A stretch of 64,000 bases of DNA from Streptomyces lydicus (GCF_000717345.1 NZ_JNZA01000015.1:124001-188000), one strand, 5' to 3'; shown: positions 6,860-16,293, counted from the stretch's first letter. Numbers and translations are program-made. Notes: generated by a model from the sequence alone, not told the origin.

Positions 6860-9376
6860 GTGGGCGGGACCACCCTGAGCGCGCGGGCCGGCCGGACCGG
6901 CCCGCCCGCACCCGGCGCGACGACGGCTCCGGCCGCCGCGACGCGAGCGGCCGGGCCGGGCGGGGGCGCGCCGGTGGCGCTCAGCCCGCGCCGCTTCCGC
7001 GCGGTCTTCCTCGGGCTGATGCTCACGCTGCTGCTCGCGGCCCTCGACCAGACCGTGGTCGCCACCGCGCTCCCGAAGATCGTCGGCGAGCTGCACGGCC
7101 TGGGCACGATGTCGTGGGCGGTGACCTCCTATCTCCTCGCCTCGACCATCGGCCTGCCGCTGTACGGCAAGCTCGGCGACCTCTTCGGCCGCAAGCCCGT
7201 CTTCCTCTTCGCCATCCTCGTCTTCACCGCCGGCTCGGCGCTGACCGGCTGGTCCCGCACGATGCACGAGCTGGTGCTCTTCCGGGCCGTCCAGGGCGCC
7301 GGCGGCGGCGGGCTCATGATCGGCGTGCAGGCGATCATCGCCGACCTCGTACCGCCCCGGGCCCGCGGCCGCTACCTGGGACTGATCGGCGCGGCCTTCG
7401 GCATCGCCTCCGTGGCCGGGCCGCTGGTCGGCGGATTCTGCACCGACCACGTCTCCTGGCGCTGGTGCTTCTACCTGAACGTCCCGTTCGGCGCGCTGAC
7501 GCTGCTGCTCATCGCCTTCGTCCTCAAGCTGCCCCGGCCCGCCGGCCGCCCTAAACTGGACATCGCCGGCGCGCTGCTGCTCGCCGCCTTCTCCACCTGC
7601 CTGGTGCTGCTGACCAGTTGGGGCGGCACCGAGTACGCCTGGAACTCGCGCGTCATCCTCGGCCTCGGCGCCGGAGCGCTCGGCACCGCCCTGCTGTTCC
7701 TGGCCGTCGAGTACTTCGCCAGCGAACCGCTCGTCCCGCTGCGGCTGTTCCGCGACTCGGTCTTCAACATCACCGGCCTGATCGGTGCCGCCGTCGGACT
7801 CGCGCTCTTCGGCGCGGCGAGCTACCTGCCGACCTTCCTGCAGATGGTCGACGGCGCCTCCGCCACCGCGTCCGGTCTGCTGATGCTGCCCATGATGGGC
7901 GGCATCGTGCTGGCCTCCGTCGTCTCCGGCCGGCTGATCAGCCGCACCGGCCACTACAAGGTCTTCCCCCTCCTGGGCTGCGCGGCGGCCGCGGTGGGGA
8001 TGTGGCTGCTGACGCGACTCCGGCAGGACACCCCGCGCGAGGAGTACAGCCTCTGGATGGGGATCCTCGGCCTCGGCATCGGCTGCGTGCTGCCGGTGCT
8101 GGTGCTCGCCGTGCAGAACTCCGTACGCCGCTCCGACCTGGGGACCGCGACCAGCGCCACCAACTACTTCCGGCAGATCGGCGGCAGCGTCGGCGCGGCC
8201 CTCTTCGGCACCCTCCTCGCCGACCGGCTGGCCCGCCGGCTCGACGACCGGCTGCCGGCGTCGACGCGGCTGCCCGATCCGGAGTCGATCACCCCGCAAC
8301 TGGTGCGCGCGCTGCCCGCCTCGCTGCGCGACAGCTATGTCGCCGCCTACGCACACGCCATGCCGGGGATCTTCTTCTACCTCGTGCCGGTGCTCGTCCT
8401 GGGCTTCGTGCTCGCCGTCTTCCTGAAAGAGAAACCGCTGGTGTCCCACACCTCCCATGCCCCGCAGGCCGCCCCGACCCCGCACCCGCCGTACGGCGAC
8501 GGGGCCGACACCGCCGCCGTGCCGCAGGCCCGCCCGCCCGCCGACCAGCCGCCGGTCAACTCCCGTGGATCCGCGAGCAGTTACCGAAAGGCCCACGCCT
8601 ACGCGGCGGCCGGCCACTCCGGCGTCCCCGTCTGCGGCACCGTCCAGCACCACGACGGCTCCATCGTGCCGCGCGCCGCACTCACCCTGATCGATGTCGC
8701 CGGGCGGCAGATCGGCCGCGGCGCCACCGGCGAGGACGGGCGGTACGCGCTGAGCACGCCGGGCACCGGCTCGTACGTGCTCATCGCGGCGGCCGGCGGG
8801 CACCAGCCGCAGGCGGTCAGCGTCACCGTCGGCGAGCGGCCGGTCGAGCTGGACGTGGTGCTCGGCGGCGCCGGGCGCCTCGCGGGCACCGTCACCACCG
8901 CCGACGGCACGCCCGTCCGCGACGCCATGGTCACCCTCACCGACGTCCGCGGCGAGGTCGTCGCGACCACCCGCAGCGGCCGTGAAGGCGCCTATGTGAT
9001 CGGGGAGTTGGTGGCCGGCGAGTACACCCTCGCCTCCAGCGCCCCGGCGTTCCGGCCGGCCGCCCTGCCGGTCACCGTCCAGGCGTCCCGGGAGACCCGG
9101 CAGGACATCGAACTCGCCGGCGGGGCGGTGCTGCGCGGGACGGTACGGGCCGGCGGCGGACGTCCGGTCGAGGACGCCCGGGTCACCCTCCTGGACGCCG
9201 CCGGCAACGTCGTCGACACCGCCACCACCGCCGCCGACGGGCTGTTCCGCTTCGTGGACCTGTCGGCCGGTGAGTACACCGTGATCGCCGCCGGGTACCC
9301 ACCGGTGGCCACCGTCCTCCAGGTGGCCGGCGGCGGCCGCACCGAACGGGACCTGCAACTCGGTCACGAGGACTGA
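6860..9376 (+). CDS. DHA2-type MFS drug:proton antiporter fused to three carboxypeptidase-regulatory-like domains
   Basis: An 838-residue protein. Residues 1-45 are a flexible Ala/Gly/Pro tail; about 50-530 form the membrane part, with many hydrophobic helices (14 expected for this family) and the DHA2 signatures [11 protein letters not shown] and [12 protein letters not shown] Pro/Ala linker (about 540-588) leads to three tandem beta-sandwich units of the CarboxypepD_reg type at about 589-670, 671-753 and 754-838, each with a G-x-V start and an EYTV/SYVL-type end. The membrane part would export toxic compounds in exchange for protons; the role of the appended domains is unknown. With 14 helices both termini would be cytoplasmic. 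GTG start at 6860 with GAGGGGAG upstream. Confidence 0.88.
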   Translation: MGGTTLSARAGRTGPPAPGATTAPAAATRAAGPGGGAPVALSPRRFRAVFLGLMLTLLLAALDQTVVATALPKIVGELHGLGTMSWAVTSYLLASTIGLPLYGKLGDLFGRKPVFLFAILVFTAGSALTGWSRTMHELVLFRAVQGAGGGGLMIGVQAIIADLVPPRARGRYLGLIGAAFGIASVAGPLVGGFCTDHVSWRWCFYLNVPFGALTLLLIAFVLKLPRPAGRPKLDIAGALLLAAFSTCLVLLTSWGGTEYAWNSRVILGLGAGALGTALLFLAVEYFASEPLVPLRLFRDSVFNITGLIGAAVGLALFGAASYLPTFLQMVDGASATASGLLMLPMMGGIVLASVVSGRLISRTGHYKVFPLLGCAAAAVGMWLLTRLRQDTPREEYSLWMGILGLGIGCVLPVLVLAVQNSVRRSDLGTATSATNYFRQIGGSVGAALFGTLLADRLARRLDDRLPASTRLPDPESITPQLVRALPASLRDSYVAAYAHAMPGIFFYLVPVLVLGFVLAVFLKEKPLVSHTSHAPQAAPTPHPPYGDGADTAAVPQARPPADQPPVNSRGSASSYRKAHAYAAAGHSGVPVCGTVQHHDGSIVPRAALTLIDVAGRQIGRGATGEDGRYALSTPGTGSYVLIAAAGGHQPQAVSVTVGERPVELDVVLGGAGRLAGTVTTADGTPVRDAMVTLTDVRGEVVATTRSGREGAYVIGELVAGEYTLASSAPAFRPAALPVTVQASRETRQDIELAGGAVLRGTVRAGGGRPVEDARVTLLDAAGNVVDTATTAADGLFRFVDLSAGEYTVIAAGYPPVATVLQVAGGGRTERDLQLGHED

Positions 9377-9400
9377 GCGTCCGCCTCCCGGCGCGGCGGC

Positions 9401-9418
9401 CGGCGGCGCTCGCCGCCG
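9401..9418 (+). terminator. GC-rich hairpin after the MFS gene
   Basis: Perfect inverted repeat with arm CGGCGGCG and centre CT, 25 nt after the pump stop codon and 57 nt before the next start. No T-run. A likely transcription terminator by position; not proven by sequence. Confidence 0.4.
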
Positions 9419-9474
9419 TCCGTCGCGCCGCACGCCCCTTGCCAAGATCATCGCGCGGTGTCGATCATGACGCC

Positions 9475-10332
9475 ATGCCCACCTTCACCGCACCCGACGG
9501 CACCGCCCTCGCCTATCACCTCGTGGGGGAGGGCGAACCCCTGCTCTGCCTCCCCGGCGGCCCCATGCGCGCCTCCGCCTACCTCGGCGATCTCGGCGGC
9601 CTGTCGCGGCACCGCCGGCTGGTCCGGCTCGACCTGCGCGGCACCGGCGACTCCGGCGTCCCCACCGACCCGGCGACCTACCGCTGTGACCGGCAGGTCG
9701 ACGACGTCGAGGCGCTGCGCGAGCACCTCGGGCTGTCCCGCGTCGACATCCTCGCGCACTCCGCGGCCGGCGACCTCGCCCTGCTCCACGCGGCCCGCCA
9801 CCCGCACCGCGTCCGCTCCCTCACCCTGGTCGCCTCGCGGGCCCGCGCCCTGGGCGTCGACTTCACCGTCGAGCACCGCCAAGAGGCGGCCGACCTGCGC
9901 GCGGCCGAACCGTGGTTCCCCGGCGCCCGTGCCGCCTTCGACGCCCTCTGGACCGGTTCCGCGACCGATGCCGACTGGGACGCCGCGATGCCGTTCTTCT
10001 ACGGCCGTTGGGACGCCGCCGCCCGGGCACACGCCGCCGACGAGGTGGCCCAGACCAACGAGCCGGCCGCGGAGCGCTACGCCACCGCCGGCGCCTTCGA
10101 TCCCGCCACCGCCCGCGCCGCCCTCGCACGGCTGGACGCGCCGGTCCTGGTCCTGGCCGGCGCATGGGACGGCGGGCCGCTGCCCCGCGTAGCCGCCACC
10201 GTCGCCGAGGCGTTCCCCCGCGCCGAACTGACCGTCCAGCCGGGCGCCGGCCACTTCCCGTGGCTCGACGACCCCGCCGGCTTCTCCGCGACCGTGGCGG
10301 CCTTCCTCGACGCGGCGGGCACGGAAGGCTGA
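9475..10332 (+). CDS. Alpha/beta hydrolase (proline-iminopeptidase-like)
   Basis: A 285-residue alpha/beta hydrolase. The oxyanion region reads LLCLPGGPMRASAYLGDL near residues 18-35, the nucleophile elbow is LAHSAAGD (Ser near residue 101; the usual GxSxG is relaxed to AHSAA), a candidate acid lies in VLVLAGAWDGGPLP and the catalytic His is in GAGHFPW near the end. The LPGGP opening followed by LDLRGTGDS is typical of proline iminopeptidase-type members, but substrate specificity cannot be read. Start ATG at 9475; longer in-frame extension lacks a good ribosome binding site. Confidence 0.87.
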   Translation: MPTFTAPDGTALAYHLVGEGEPLLCLPGGPMRASAYLGDLGGLSRHRRLVRLDLRGTGDSGVPTDPATYRCDRQVDDVEALREHLGLSRVDILAHSAAGDLALLHAARHPHRVRSLTLVASRARALGVDFTVEHRQEAADLRAAEPWFPGARAAFDALWTGSATDADWDAAMPFFYGRWDAAARAHAADEVAQTNEPAAERYATAGAFDPATARAALARLDAPVLVLAGAWDGGPLPRVAATVAEAFPRAELTVQPGAGHFPWLDDPAGFSATVAAFLDAAGTEG

Positions 10333-10419
10333 GGGGGTGAGCGGCTGAGCCGGCTGAAGGGCTGAACTTCCCTCCCTCGTAACGAATTTCGGGGGCAGGA
10401 AGCGGGTGGAGCGGGCGCC

Positions 10420-10542
10420 GTGGTGGAGGTCGACTTTCCGGTGCCCCGGATCGGGCCGGAAGGGGCACGGCGGCGGATCGGGGCGTTCCGCGACGCGGCG
10501 GCGTTCGAGCGGATCGTCGCGGAGCACATCGAGGGCGGCTGA
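10420..10542 (+). pseudogene. Short coding-like remnant (40 codons)
   Basis: A 40-codon open segment reads VVEVDFPVPRIGPEGARRRI and ends FERIVAEHIEGG before TGA. The composition is protein-like and resembles the C-terminal end of a larger protein, but there is no ribosome binding site or upstream part. I do not recognise the family. Together with the next entry it suggests a decayed region between the hydrolase and methyltransferase genes. Confidence 0.3.
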
Positions 10543-10600
10543 GCGCCTCCGGCACGCGGGACTTCAAGGTCTGCTTCCCGGCCCCGGCGCGGCCCGGGCG

Positions 10601-10738
10601 CGTACGCTGCGCCACGCCACGGCCGAGGTGTGGCCGGAGGCGTCACGCGCGGTCAGTGATGCGGGTCCGGAGCGGATCGCCGAGCGGGTGGCGGAGTTTC
10701 TCCGGGGCGTGGACCGGGCCCGAAGCGAAGCCGGGTGA
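10601..10738 (+). pseudogene. C-terminal remnant resembling an alpha/beta hydrolase
   Basis: An open plus-strand segment ending at TGA 10738 reads EVWPEASRAVSDAGPERIAE then VAEFLRGVD, which looks like the last His-containing helix region of an alpha/beta hydrolase (the usual S-H-A-V-S with His replaced by Arg). No start or N-terminal domain precedes it. It overlaps the 3' end of the methyltransferase on the other strand by 86 bp, so the methyltransferase tail probably reads through old hydrolase sequence. Confidence 0.35.
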
Positions 10739-11528
10739 TGAGCGGGCGGTCGCCGCGGAGCAGCGGCAGGGTCCCGGCGCGCGGCGCGAGATAGCCGACC
10801 AGGCCACGGCCGGCCGGCAGGGGCACGTCGGCCACCTCCGTGATGGCCGGATGGGCGGTGCGCAGCAGGTCCCGCTCGTGCGCGTCCATGCCCCAGGACA
10901 TCGCGGGCAGACGGTGGCCGCCCGGCCCCTTCGCCCCGGCACGGGTGCGGGCGCTGAAGCGCCGGGAGACGGTGTCGAACACCATCGTGCCGCCGGGGAA
11001 CGCCCCGGCGCAGGCGGCGAGCAGCCGGATGGCCTGGGCCCGTTGCAGGTACATCAGCAGGCCCTGCGCGGTCACCAGGACACCGCGGGAGGCATCGATG
11101 TCCGCCATCCACGCGGTGGCGCGGACGTCGCAGGCGATGAGTCGCTGCCGCGGCCCGTGCGGCAGGACGCGCTCGCGCAGCACCAGCGGGCCGGCCAGAT
11201 CGACGCCGACCCACCGGACGCGACCGTTGTCCACCCGCCAGAACTGGGTCTCCAGTCCTTCGCCGAGCGCGATCACCGTGCCGTCCGGGTGGGTGGCGAG
11301 GAAGTCACGCACCACCCGGTCGAAGCCGAGGGCGCGCAGGGCGATGGCCTGCGCCACCCAGGGGCGGACGGCGCCCAGCCGCTCCCGGAAGGGGAAGTCC
11401 AGCTCGGCGACGAGCCGTACGGCGCGAGGGTCGGGCAGCACCGTGTCGGGGCGAGCGGCTTCGGCGGCCCGGTGATGGAGCGTCCACAACGCCGTCTCGG
11501 GAACCCCCGTGAGGTCTGCCTGCGTCAT
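10653..11528 (-). CDS. Class I SAM-dependent methyltransferase, PPM/LCMT-like
   Basis: A 291-residue protein of the leucine-carboxyl-methyltransferase/PPM1 type. Features are the N-terminal TALWTLHHRAAEAARPD, the conserved RALGFDRVVRDFLATHPDG leading to the SAM motif VIALGEGLETQFWRVD, and WVGVDLAG as the acidic loop; VLVTAQGLLMYL is motif III-like. Such enzymes methylate carboxyl or hydroxyl groups of small molecules or proteins; the substrate is unknown. ATG at 11528. The last 25 residues (Pro/Arg-rich) overlap plus-strand remnant DNA and probably are not part of the fold. Confidence 0.85.
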   Translation of the reverse strand: MTQADLTGVPETALWTLHHRAAEAARPDTVLPDPRAVRLVAELDFPFRERLGAVRPWVAQAIALRALGFDRVVRDFLATHPDGTVIALGEGLETQFWRVDNGRVRWVGVDLAGPLVLRERVLPHGPRQRLIACDVRATAWMADIDASRGVLVTAQGLLMYLQRAQAIRLLAACAGAFPGGTMVFDTVSRRFSARTRAGAKGPGGHRLPAMSWGMDAHERDLLRTAHPAITEVADVPLPAGRGLVGYLAPRAGTLPLLRGDRPLITRLRFGPGPRPGETPPPARRSAPDPHH

Positions 11529-11849
11529 TGGGCGTTGATATCGCCGTTCGGTGGCCCGCGGGGGCGATCGGGCGGCGGGTCACCCGGGCGAGTGCATAGT
11601 TGTACCGCGCGGGGGAGTTCAGGCAGCGGCGGCTGCCTGCGCGGGTGATCGGCCCCCGGGACGAGAAGCACGGCGCGCCCGCCACCCGGCGGATCGCGGT
11701 CTTCGTCGCCAACGACGCCTCGGAGCAGCCCGGTTGCGGGCCGGCGGCTGTCCGGGCGTGAACTGCTGCCGCTGCTACGGGAGTTCGCCCGTGTTCAGGT
11801 GCAGGGGCGGAGCTGCCCCGCGCGGAGGTGGGCCGGTGCCGGGCGGCGG
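11529..11849. other. Region without a supported gene
   Basis: This 321-bp stretch lies between the methyltransferase start and the end of the serine hydrolase gene. A plus-strand frame (about 11,640-11,760) reads RVIGPRDEKHGAPATRRIAV and stops at TGA; it looks coding-like but has no start signal and no family I recognise. It may be decayed coding DNA plus the methyltransferase promoter. Confidence 0.4.
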
Positions 11850-12731
11850 TCAGCCCTGAAGGTCGCGGTGGACGACGCGGGCGGCACTCTCGACGGTGGC
11901 CACGCCGTCGCCCATGGTGCGGCTTCCGGTGGAGAGCACGGCCATCCCGTAGTCGTGACCGTTGTCGGTGAAGGTGCCGACGCTGTGCACCCGCCAGCCG
12001 CCGGCCGTGCGCGGCAGCCAGCCGTTCTTGACGTGCACGCTCGCCGAGGCCGGCGCACCGGCGGGTACGCCCCAGCGCTGGTCGGGGGCGACCCGGTGCA
12101 TCAGGTCGAGCGCGTAGCCGCGGGAGGCCGGGGTGAGCACGGTGTTGTCCGTGGTGAGCAGCTGCATCAGCGTGAGCTGGTCGGCGGCGGTGATCTGGGT
12201 GAGACCCCAGGACCCGCCCTGGCCGGGAACGGTGTCCCGCATCCCGGCCAGGGCCAGGAAGTGCCGGACCGCCGCGGGCCCGAGCCGGTGCCACAGCGCG
12301 TCGGTCGAGGCGTTGTCCGACTTGGTGATCATGGCGGTGGTCAGCCGGACCTCCTGCGGGGTCAGCGCGCGGTGCGCCTCCTGGGCCTGCCGCAGCAGCG
12401 CCCCGAGCACGGTGACCTTGACCACGCTCGCCGAGTCGAAGCGGGAGCCGGCCCGGAACTCGCAGTGCGTCCCGGTGTGCCGGTCGTAGACGGCCAGCGC
12501 CGAGGCGCCCTTGCGGCCGTCGAGGGCGTCGGCGATGTCGTGGGACAGCGTCGGGGCCAGCCCGGGCTTCTTCGAGGTGCACACGACCTTGCTGCCGTCG
12601 AGCCGGGCGTCGGCGGTGACGGCCGCGGCAGAGGCGGAGGAGGCCGAGGTGAGCACCGTGAGCAGCGATCCGGCGGCCGCCGCCGCGGCCAGCCCGCGGC
12701 GCGTCCAGGTCGAGGTGCGGGTTCCGTGCAT
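11850..12731 (-). CDS. Secreted class A beta-lactamase-fold serine hydrolase
   Basis: A 293-residue exported protein. A signal peptide with RR at 11-12 and a hydrophobic Ala/Leu core ends at SASA (about residues 32-35). The active-site motif is S102-V-V-K105, the second motif S138-D-N140 and the third K235-N-G (instead of KTG/KSG). The overall size and motif spacing match class A beta-lactamase-like proteins, but the KNG motif and the short, low-charge omega region make true beta-lactamase activity uncertain; a DD-peptidase-like or esterase activity is possible. Start ATG at 12731. It is transcribed away from the upstream PucR gene, which is also on the minus strand and ends 131 bp earlier. 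Confidence 0.85.
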   Translation of the reverse strand: MHGTRTSTWTRRGLAAAAAAGSLLTVLTSASSASAAAVTADARLDGSKVVCTSKKPGLAPTLSHDIADALDGRKGASALAVYDRHTGTHCEFRAGSRFDSASVVKVTVLGALLRQAQEAHRALTPQEVRLTTAMITKSDNASTDALWHRLGPAAVRHFLALAGMRDTVPGQGGSWGLTQITAADQLTLMQLLTTDNTVLTPASRGYALDLMHRVAPDQRWGVPAGAPASASVHVKNGWLPRTAGGWRVHSVGTFTDNGHDYGMAVLSTGSRTMGDGVATVESAARVVHRDLQG

Positions 12732-12862
12732 GAGGCTGGACGATACGTGGCGCACGAGCGGGCACCCCGGGCGAGCGGGGTGAATTGTCCATATTTGCGA
12801 CGTGGGGTGGCGTGTGACATTCGCCAAACCGGACAGATCGGGGCGGGCTTCCCGGGGGCCTC

Positions 12863-13741
12863 CTAGGGGCGGGGCACGGGGCGGCGCTGGCGGGGGACCC
12901 GGCGGCGGGCCGCGGCTGCCCGGCGGTGGTGCGCGCCCGCGATCAGCCGCCGGCAGCGCAGCGCCATCTCGATCTCGAAGCGGGTCCGCGGATCGCGGAG
13001 CCGGGCGCCGAACAGCTTCTCCAGCTGGCGCATCCGGTAGCGCACCGTCTGCGGATGGATGCTGAGCGCCTTGGCCACCTCGGGCGCCCCCATGCCGCCC
13101 AGCCACGCCAGCAGCGTGGCCTCCAGTCGCTCGCACCGCTCCGCCGACAGTCCCGCGAGCGGGCTCAGCCGGCGGGCGATCAGGGTGCGGGTCAGCGATT
13201 CGTCCTCCAGGAGGATCAGTGAGGAGAGGTGGTCGTCGACGAACATCACGCCGGCGTCGGGGCCGTCGTGCGCGGAGGCCAGGTCCAGCAGCCGGGACGC
13301 CGAGCGTACGGAGGCCGCGGCGTCCTGCGCCGGCACGGCGTGACCGACCGCGGCCGCGCGGTGGCGCAGCACGCCCTTGAGCCGGGCCCGGCCGTCCGGG
13401 CCGTCGGCGAGTGCGCCGGGGATCAGCAGGCCGGGAGCCTCGCCGGGGCCGCTGACGAGGCAGTCGCCCAGCGCGGACGCGACGAGGTGGAGGTCGGTGC
13501 CGCTGCGCAGCATGACCGCCCGCACGGTCTCGGGCAGCGGCCGGCCGCCGCGCAGTACCTCCGCGATCAGCCGGGTGACCTGGGGGTGGGCGCCGTGCTC
13601 CAGTAGTTCCCGGAAGCGCGGATTGCGTTCGCAAAGAGTCTGTGTGATCAGTTCGGTGAGCCTGGACAGCTGCTCTTCATCGGTGTCGGCCCGCATGTCG
13701 TCGGGCTGTGCTAACCGAACGCCGTTGAGTGCGTTGCTCAT
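12863..13741 (-). CDS. PucR-type transcriptional regulator with a TTA codon
   Basis: A 292-residue regulator whose C-terminal region (about 200-270: RCERLEATLLAWLGGMGAPE, then ALSIHPQTVRYRMRQLEKLF) is the PucR helix-turn-helix domain. The N-terminal part is a shortened sensor without a full PucR or GGDEF-like domain. Codon 10 is TTA (13712-13714), very rare in this DNA, so translation likely depends on the bldA leucyl-tRNA if the ATG at 13741 is used; an alternative ATG at codon 16 would avoid it but lacks a clear ribosome binding site. It is divergent from the D-aminopeptidase operon with 355 bp between, and is the obvious candidate regulator of that operon. The last 20 residues are Arg-rich. 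Confidence 0.87.
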   Translation of the reverse strand: MSNALNGVRLAQPDDMRADTDEEQLSRLTELITQTLCERNPRFRELLEHGAHPQVTRLIAEVLRGGRPLPETVRAVMLRSGTDLHLVASALGDCLVSGPGEAPGLLIPGALADGPDGRARLKGVLRHRAAAVGHAVPAQDAAASVRSASRLLDLASAHDGPDAGVMFVDDHLSSLILLEDESLTRTLIARRLSPLAGLSAERCERLEATLLAWLGGMGAPEVAKALSIHPQTVRYRMRQLEKLFGARLRDPRTRFEIEMALRCRRLIAGAHHRRAAAARRRVPRQRRPVPRP

Positions 13742-14096
13742 ATTTCTGCCTCTGTCTCATCATGTGGGAGGCCGGTCCGGCATGTTCTACCTCACCGGGC
13801 AAGTGCCGTCGGCAGCTGACAGAAGTCCGTCGGTACTCGATCGGAATTCTGGCGGAAGTCCTTCCGCTTTGCGACAGAAACTGTGTGGGATCGTGCGCCA
13901 CACGAGCATTCGGGGACTCCGGAGCCCTGCTGTGAGTGGTGTTGCGGCCAACAGTGCGGCCCTGAAAGGGGCTGGACGGGGTGTCACTCGCGGGCGCCTG
14001 GTTAGGGTGGACAAGTCCCACCCGGCGCCCTCGAAACCGTTGTGAACGAGTGATGTCAGGACTCGTGCGTACCGCCTCCTAGCTGCGATAGGACTG
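13742..14096. promoter_or_regulatory. Divergent control region between the PucR gene and the peptidase operon
   Basis: This 355-bp non-coding region must hold both promoters. It has a perfect palindrome with arm GCGGAAG around TC at 13852-13867, a candidate operator, and is richer in A/T than neighbouring coding DNA. I see no convincing -35/-10 pair and no small gene. Confidence 0.5.
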
Positions 14097-14936
14097 GTGA
14101 ATGTGAAGATCCTCATCTCCGCCGATATGGAAGGCGCGACCGGCGTGACCTGGCCCGCCGACGTGCTTCCCGGTACGCCGCAGTGGGAGCGCTGCCGCCA
14201 TATGTTCACGTCCGACGTGAATGCGGCGATTGTCGGATTCTTCGACGGTGGCGCCGATGAGGTCCTGGTCAACGAGGCGCACTGGTCCATGCGCAATCTG
14301 CTGCTGGAACAGCTCGACGAGCGGGCGCAGATGCTCACCGGCAAGCACAAGTCGCTGAGCATGGTCGAGGGCGTCCAGCACGGCGACGTCGACGGCATCG
14401 CCTTCGTCGGCTACCACACCGGGGCCGGTACCGAGGGCGTCCTCGCGCACACCTACCTCGCCAACTCGCTCACCGGCGTCTGGGTCGACGGCACCCGGGC
14501 GAGCGAGGGCTACCTCAACTCCCTTGTGGTCGCCGAGTACGGCGTGCCCGTCGTGCTGGTCACCGGCGACGACCGCACCTGCCAGGACGCCCTGGGCTAC
14601 GCCCCGCAGGCCCCCGGGGTGGCGGTCAAGGACTATGTGTCGCGCTACGCCGCGGTCTGCCGGCCACCGGCCCGCACGGCCGCCGACATCCGGGCCGCCG
14701 CCCGCAAGGGCGCGGCGCTCGCGGTACGTCATGAACCCGCCCGGCGCGGCCCGTTCCGCTTCGAGTTGGAGTTCGACGCCGAGCATCTGGTGGGCGCGGC
14801 GACCTGCGTGCCCGGCGTGGAGCGCAGCGGGGAACGCCGCGTGGCGTATACCAGTCAGAACATGTACGAAGCCATCCGGTGCTTCAAGACGGTGACCACC
14901 GTCGTCTCGTCGGCCGTGGAGGAACAATATGGCTGA
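14097..14936 (+). CDS. M55 family D-aminopeptidase (DppA-like)
   Basis: A 279-residue zinc-dependent D-aminopeptidase of family M55, which removes N-terminal D-residues from short peptides such as D-Ala-D-Ala. The expected metal ligands are visible: Asp10 and Glu12 in ISADMEG, His62 in NEAHWSM, His107 in GYHTGAG and Glu137 in RASEGYLN. The length equals that of Bacillus DppA. GTG at 14097 was chosen because the family starts immediately with the K-I-x-I-S-x-D strand; a weak AGGA precedes it. Its stop overlaps the next start by 8 bp, so the two genes are translationally coupled. First gene of a four-peptidase operon. Confidence 0.92.
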   Translation: MNVKILISADMEGATGVTWPADVLPGTPQWERCRHMFTSDVNAAIVGFFDGGADEVLVNEAHWSMRNLLLEQLDERAQMLTGKHKSLSMVEGVQHGDVDGIAFVGYHTGAGTEGVLAHTYLANSLTGVWVDGTRASEGYLNSLVVAEYGVPVVLVTGDDRTCQDALGYAPQAPGVAVKDYVSRYAAVCRPPARTAADIRAAARKGAALAVRHEPARRGPFRFELEFDAEHLVGAATCVPGVERSGERRVAYTSQNMYEAIRCFKTVTTVVSSAVEEQYG

Positions 14937-16293
14937 GGTCGCAAGGACCGCGGACCCCGTCGCCGGGCAGGCGGCCGGGGTGGACCGGCAGGCGCTGGAC
15001 GAGGTGGTGCGCTTCACCTCCGACCTGATCCGGATCGACACCAGCAACGCCGGCGACGGCGCCTGCCGTGAGCGCCCGGCCGCCGAGTACGTCGCCGAGC
15101 GGCTGGCCGACGCGGGCATCGAACCGACGCTGCTGGAGCGCAGCAAGGGACGCACCAACGTCGTCGCCCGGATCGCCGGCACCGACCCCGCGGCGGATGC
15201 GCTGCTGGTCCACGGCCATCTGGACGTGGTGCCCGCCGAGCCCGCCGACTGGAGCGTGCACCCCTTCTCGGGGGAGGTCCGCGACGGCGTGGTCTGGGGC
15301 CGGGGCGCCATCGACATGAAGAACATGGACGCGATGGTGCTCGCCGCAGTACGGCAGTGGGCGCGCACCGGCGTACGGCCGCGGCGGGACATCGTGCTGG
15401 CCTTCACCGCCGACGAGGAGGCCAGCGCCGAGGACGGCTCGGGCTTCCTGGCCGACCACCACGCCAACCTCTTCGAGGGCTGCACCGAAGGCATCAGCGA
15501 GTCCGGCGCCTTCACCTTCCACGCCGGTGGCGGCATGCAGCTCTACCCGATCGCGGCCGGCGAGCGCGGCACGGCCTGGCTGAAGCTGACCGCCCGCGGC
15601 CGGGCCGGGCACGGATCGAAGGTCAACCGCGACAACGCCGTCAGCCGGATCGCGGCCGCCGTCGCCCGGATCGGCGAGCACGAGTGGCCGGTCCGGCTCA
15701 CCCCGACCGTGCGAGCCGCCCTGCGCGAACTCGCCGCGCTGCACGCCATCGAGGTGGACGTCGAGGCACCGGACTGCGACGTCGACGCGCTGCTGGGCAA
15801 GCTCGGCCCGTCCGCCAAGCTGGTCGAGCCGACCGTCCGCAACAGCGCCAACCCGACGATGCTGACGGCCGGTTACAAGGTCAATGTGATCCCGGGGTCG
15901 GCCGTCGCCTATGTGGACGGCCGGGTGGTCCCCGGCGGCGAGGCGGAGTTCCGTACGACCATGGACGAACTCACCGGGCCCGAGGTCAGCTGGGACTACC
16001 ACCACGGCGAGGTCGCCCTGGAGGCCCCGGTCGACTCCCCGACCTACGCCGCGATGCGGGCGTCGATCGAACGCTTCGACCCGGACGGCCACGTCGTGCC
16101 GTACTGCATGTCCGGCGGCACGGACGCCAAGCAGTTCTCCCGGCTGGGCATCACCGGCTACGGCTTCTCGCCGCTGAAGCTGCCCGAGGGCTTCGACTAC
16201 CAGGCGCTCTTCCACGGCGTGGACGAGTGCGTACCGGTCGAGGGGCTGCACTTCGGGGTCCGGGTGCTCGATCACTTCCTGCGCGCGGCCTGA
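14929..16293 (+). CDS. M20 family metallopeptidase
   Basis: A 454-residue M20/M25/M40-type di-zinc peptidase. Metal ligands: His97 and Asp99 in HGHLDVVP, Asp129 in GRGAIDMKNM, and the ADEEAS pair (Glu163 catalytic, Glu164 ligand). The dimerisation lid domain lies at about 205-330 and the last ligand His is near the C terminus (ALFHGVDE). Members cleave dipeptides, acyl-amino acids or carboxypeptides; here the neighbours suggest small peptides. No signal peptide, so cytoplasmic. The start overlaps dppA-like stop by 8 bp; GAGGAAC lies just upstream. Confidence 0.93.
   Translation: MAEVARTADPVAGQAAGVDRQALDEVVRFTSDLIRIDTSNAGDGACRERPAAEYVAERLADAGIEPTLLERSKGRTNVVARIAGTDPAADALLVHGHLDVVPAEPADWSVHPFSGEVRDGVVWGRGAIDMKNMDAMVLAAVRQWARTGVRPRRDIVLAFTADEEASAEDGSGFLADHHANLFEGCTEGISESGAFTFHAGGGMQLYPIAAGERGTAWLKLTARGRAGHGSKVNRDNAVSRIAAAVARIGEHEWPVRLTPTVRAALRELAALHAIEVDVEAPDCDVDALLGKLGPSAKLVEPTVRNSANPTMLTAGYKVNVIPGSAVAYVDGRVVPGGEAEFRTTMDELTGPEVSWDYHHGEVALEAPVDSPTYAAMRASIERFDPDGHVVPYCMSGGTDAKQFSRLGITGYGFSPLKLPEGFDYQALFHGVDECVPVEGLHFGVRVLDHFLRAA

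Noticed and set aside
4961..9451. A 1496-codon open frame on the minus strand opposite the SRPBCC and MFS genes
   Set aside because: It is antisense to genes with clear motifs and ribosome binding sites, has low-complexity Gly/Arg/Ala/Asp composition and is expected from the high GC content.
11850..12731. Calling the secreted serine hydrolase a true class A beta-lactamase
   Set aside because: The SxxK and SDN motifs fit but the third motif is KNG rather than KTG/KSG, so I kept a fold-level call only.
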